Shown here: positions 63,203-64,000 of the stretch, piece after piece | Numbering within the stretch: the stretch's first letter is position 1 | Layout of the letters: each line of letters starts with the position of its first letter | Assembly: GCA_035582835.1 (NCBI GenBank) | Contig: JAYKAV010003044.1 | Location: forward strand, 3,034,285 to 3,098,284 | DNA from: Phoebastria nigripes | Lineage: Eukaryota > Chordata > Aves > Procellariiformes > Diomedeidae | Direction of reading: 5' to 3' | Length of the DNA: 64,000 nucleotides | Position numbers and translations under genes: made by a program | The notes under the pieces: model-generated | The model's input: only the letters and a program-made list of their open reading frames with translations | What the model was told of the DNA's origin: nothing | Databases searched by the model: none

Positions 63203-64000
63203 NTANGAGNAAGTTGTCTNTTTTTTTTTTTTTTTTTTAAACCAAAAAANGNNANNCCTGTCTGTTTCTTCCCCACATTTCTCCCTGCTGCTTCAAACCA
63301 GCTATTTATTGTTAGAAAAATAATATACTTATTAGAACTGAGGAATTAAAAGAGGGATAGGAAGAAAAAAAAACGGTCATTGTTAGAATGAAATATATAT
63401 CCTATATATCTCATTTTGAAACCCACTGTGGAAGATTTAAGTAGAGAGGGAGCCCAAAATGCCTTTCGTAGTGTACGGATGACAGCCTTTTATTACTATG
63501 TTATGTATAATTATGTAGTATGCAGAGCCAGCAGAACACTGATATCAAGAGCAAAAATTTACATAAGGAATAATGCCTCCTCCGTGTGCATACAGAGGCT
63601 AGCAGCTTGAACTGCGTATAGCCAGACTGGGAGTCATCTGATTTAATGGTAGCCTTGTTATTTCCTGTTAGGTGTGCAGAGCCAATGTATATCCTCAGAA
63701 TGCCTTCATTTTCAGGGAGGCCCTCTGAATTTACAGAAGGAGGATTTAAAGCAGGACCTGGTTCTAGCTGTGATCTTAGTATATGCTTGGAGAAGGCAAC
63801 ATGGTCTTGATTTGCCTGGTGTCGTGTGTTTCCATTGCTTTCTGCGATATCTGTTGCCTGGAAGAGCCCTTACTGTTGCGTATGAGTCTTTTACAGATAA
63901 ATGCCTTCTAGAGGGTGCAAGAAATCTTGGGAAATACTAATGCTGCCTGACACCGTGTGTCTTGCAAGGGCTTTACTGCCCTCGTGCGTTCATGACTTGC
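63203..64000 (+). other. DVL1: Start of DVL1 intron 3 (partial)
   Basis: Sequence after the inferred exon 3 donor is AT-rich with an 18-T run near 63221-63238 and a patch of ambiguous bases to 63256. No further exon is seen before the window ends. A frame at 63674-63940 is open for 88 codons but does not match the Dishevelled linker. Confidence 0.75.

Larger units (their letters stand above)
6603..64000 (+). other. DVL1: DVL1 gene span (5' part only, runs off the right edge)
   Basis: The gene starts in the CpG island and continues past the end of the window. Only 120 complete codons of a protein that is about 695 residues in human are present. All visible splice sites are GT-AG, and phases are consistent: intron 1 interrupts codon 57 after its second base, intron 2 lies between codons, and intron 3 falls after the second base of a codon. 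All transposable elements found between 6603 and 64000 are intronic. No nested gene was found in either long intron. Confidence 0.93.

Overview
This window is nuclear DNA from a vertebrate, almost certainly a bird. The evidence is one recognisable split gene with GT-AG introns and a CpG-island promoter, three CR1 LINE fragments with the avian 3' end, and a solo retroviral LTR of a type I recall as widespread in birds. Old MIR/CORE-SINE-like fragments are scattered through it. Nothing supports prokaryotic genes, operons or CRISPR. Most of the open frames are chance frames in AT-rich non-coding DNA or GC-driven frames in the CpG island.

The only gene I can support is Dishevelled-1 (DVL1), on the plus strand. 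Coding begins at 6603 inside a CpG island of about 6100-7770. Exon 1 (6603-6772), exon 2 (47289-47358) and exon 3 (63081 to about 63202) join in frame. They encode the N-terminal DIX domain and the start of the low-complexity linker. The PDZ and DEP domains and the C-terminus lie beyond the right edge.

Layout: 1-6100 is upstream non-coding DNA with no identifiable gene. 6100-7770 is the CpG-island promoter, 5' leader, exon 1 and start of intron 1, interrupted by a 390-base assembly gap (7015-7404). 6773-47288 is a 40.5 kb intron 1 holding an antisense solo LTR (25313-25905), a short sense CR1 tail (39942-40090), an antisense CR1 fragment (46101-46757), several SINE-like relics, small tandem duplications and low-complexity tracts. 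47359-63080 is a 15.7 kb intron 2 with a sense CR1 fragment (52041-52692). 63203-64000 is the start of intron 3.

I found no convincing new biological system. The points most worth a second look are the very long early introns (human DVL1 is only about 14 kb in total), a dense cluster of ambiguous bases exactly over exon 3, an antisense LTR promoter candidate in intron 1, a near-perfect T/A homopolymer palindrome, the in-frame upstream reading frame before the DVL1 start, and the gap next to exon 1.
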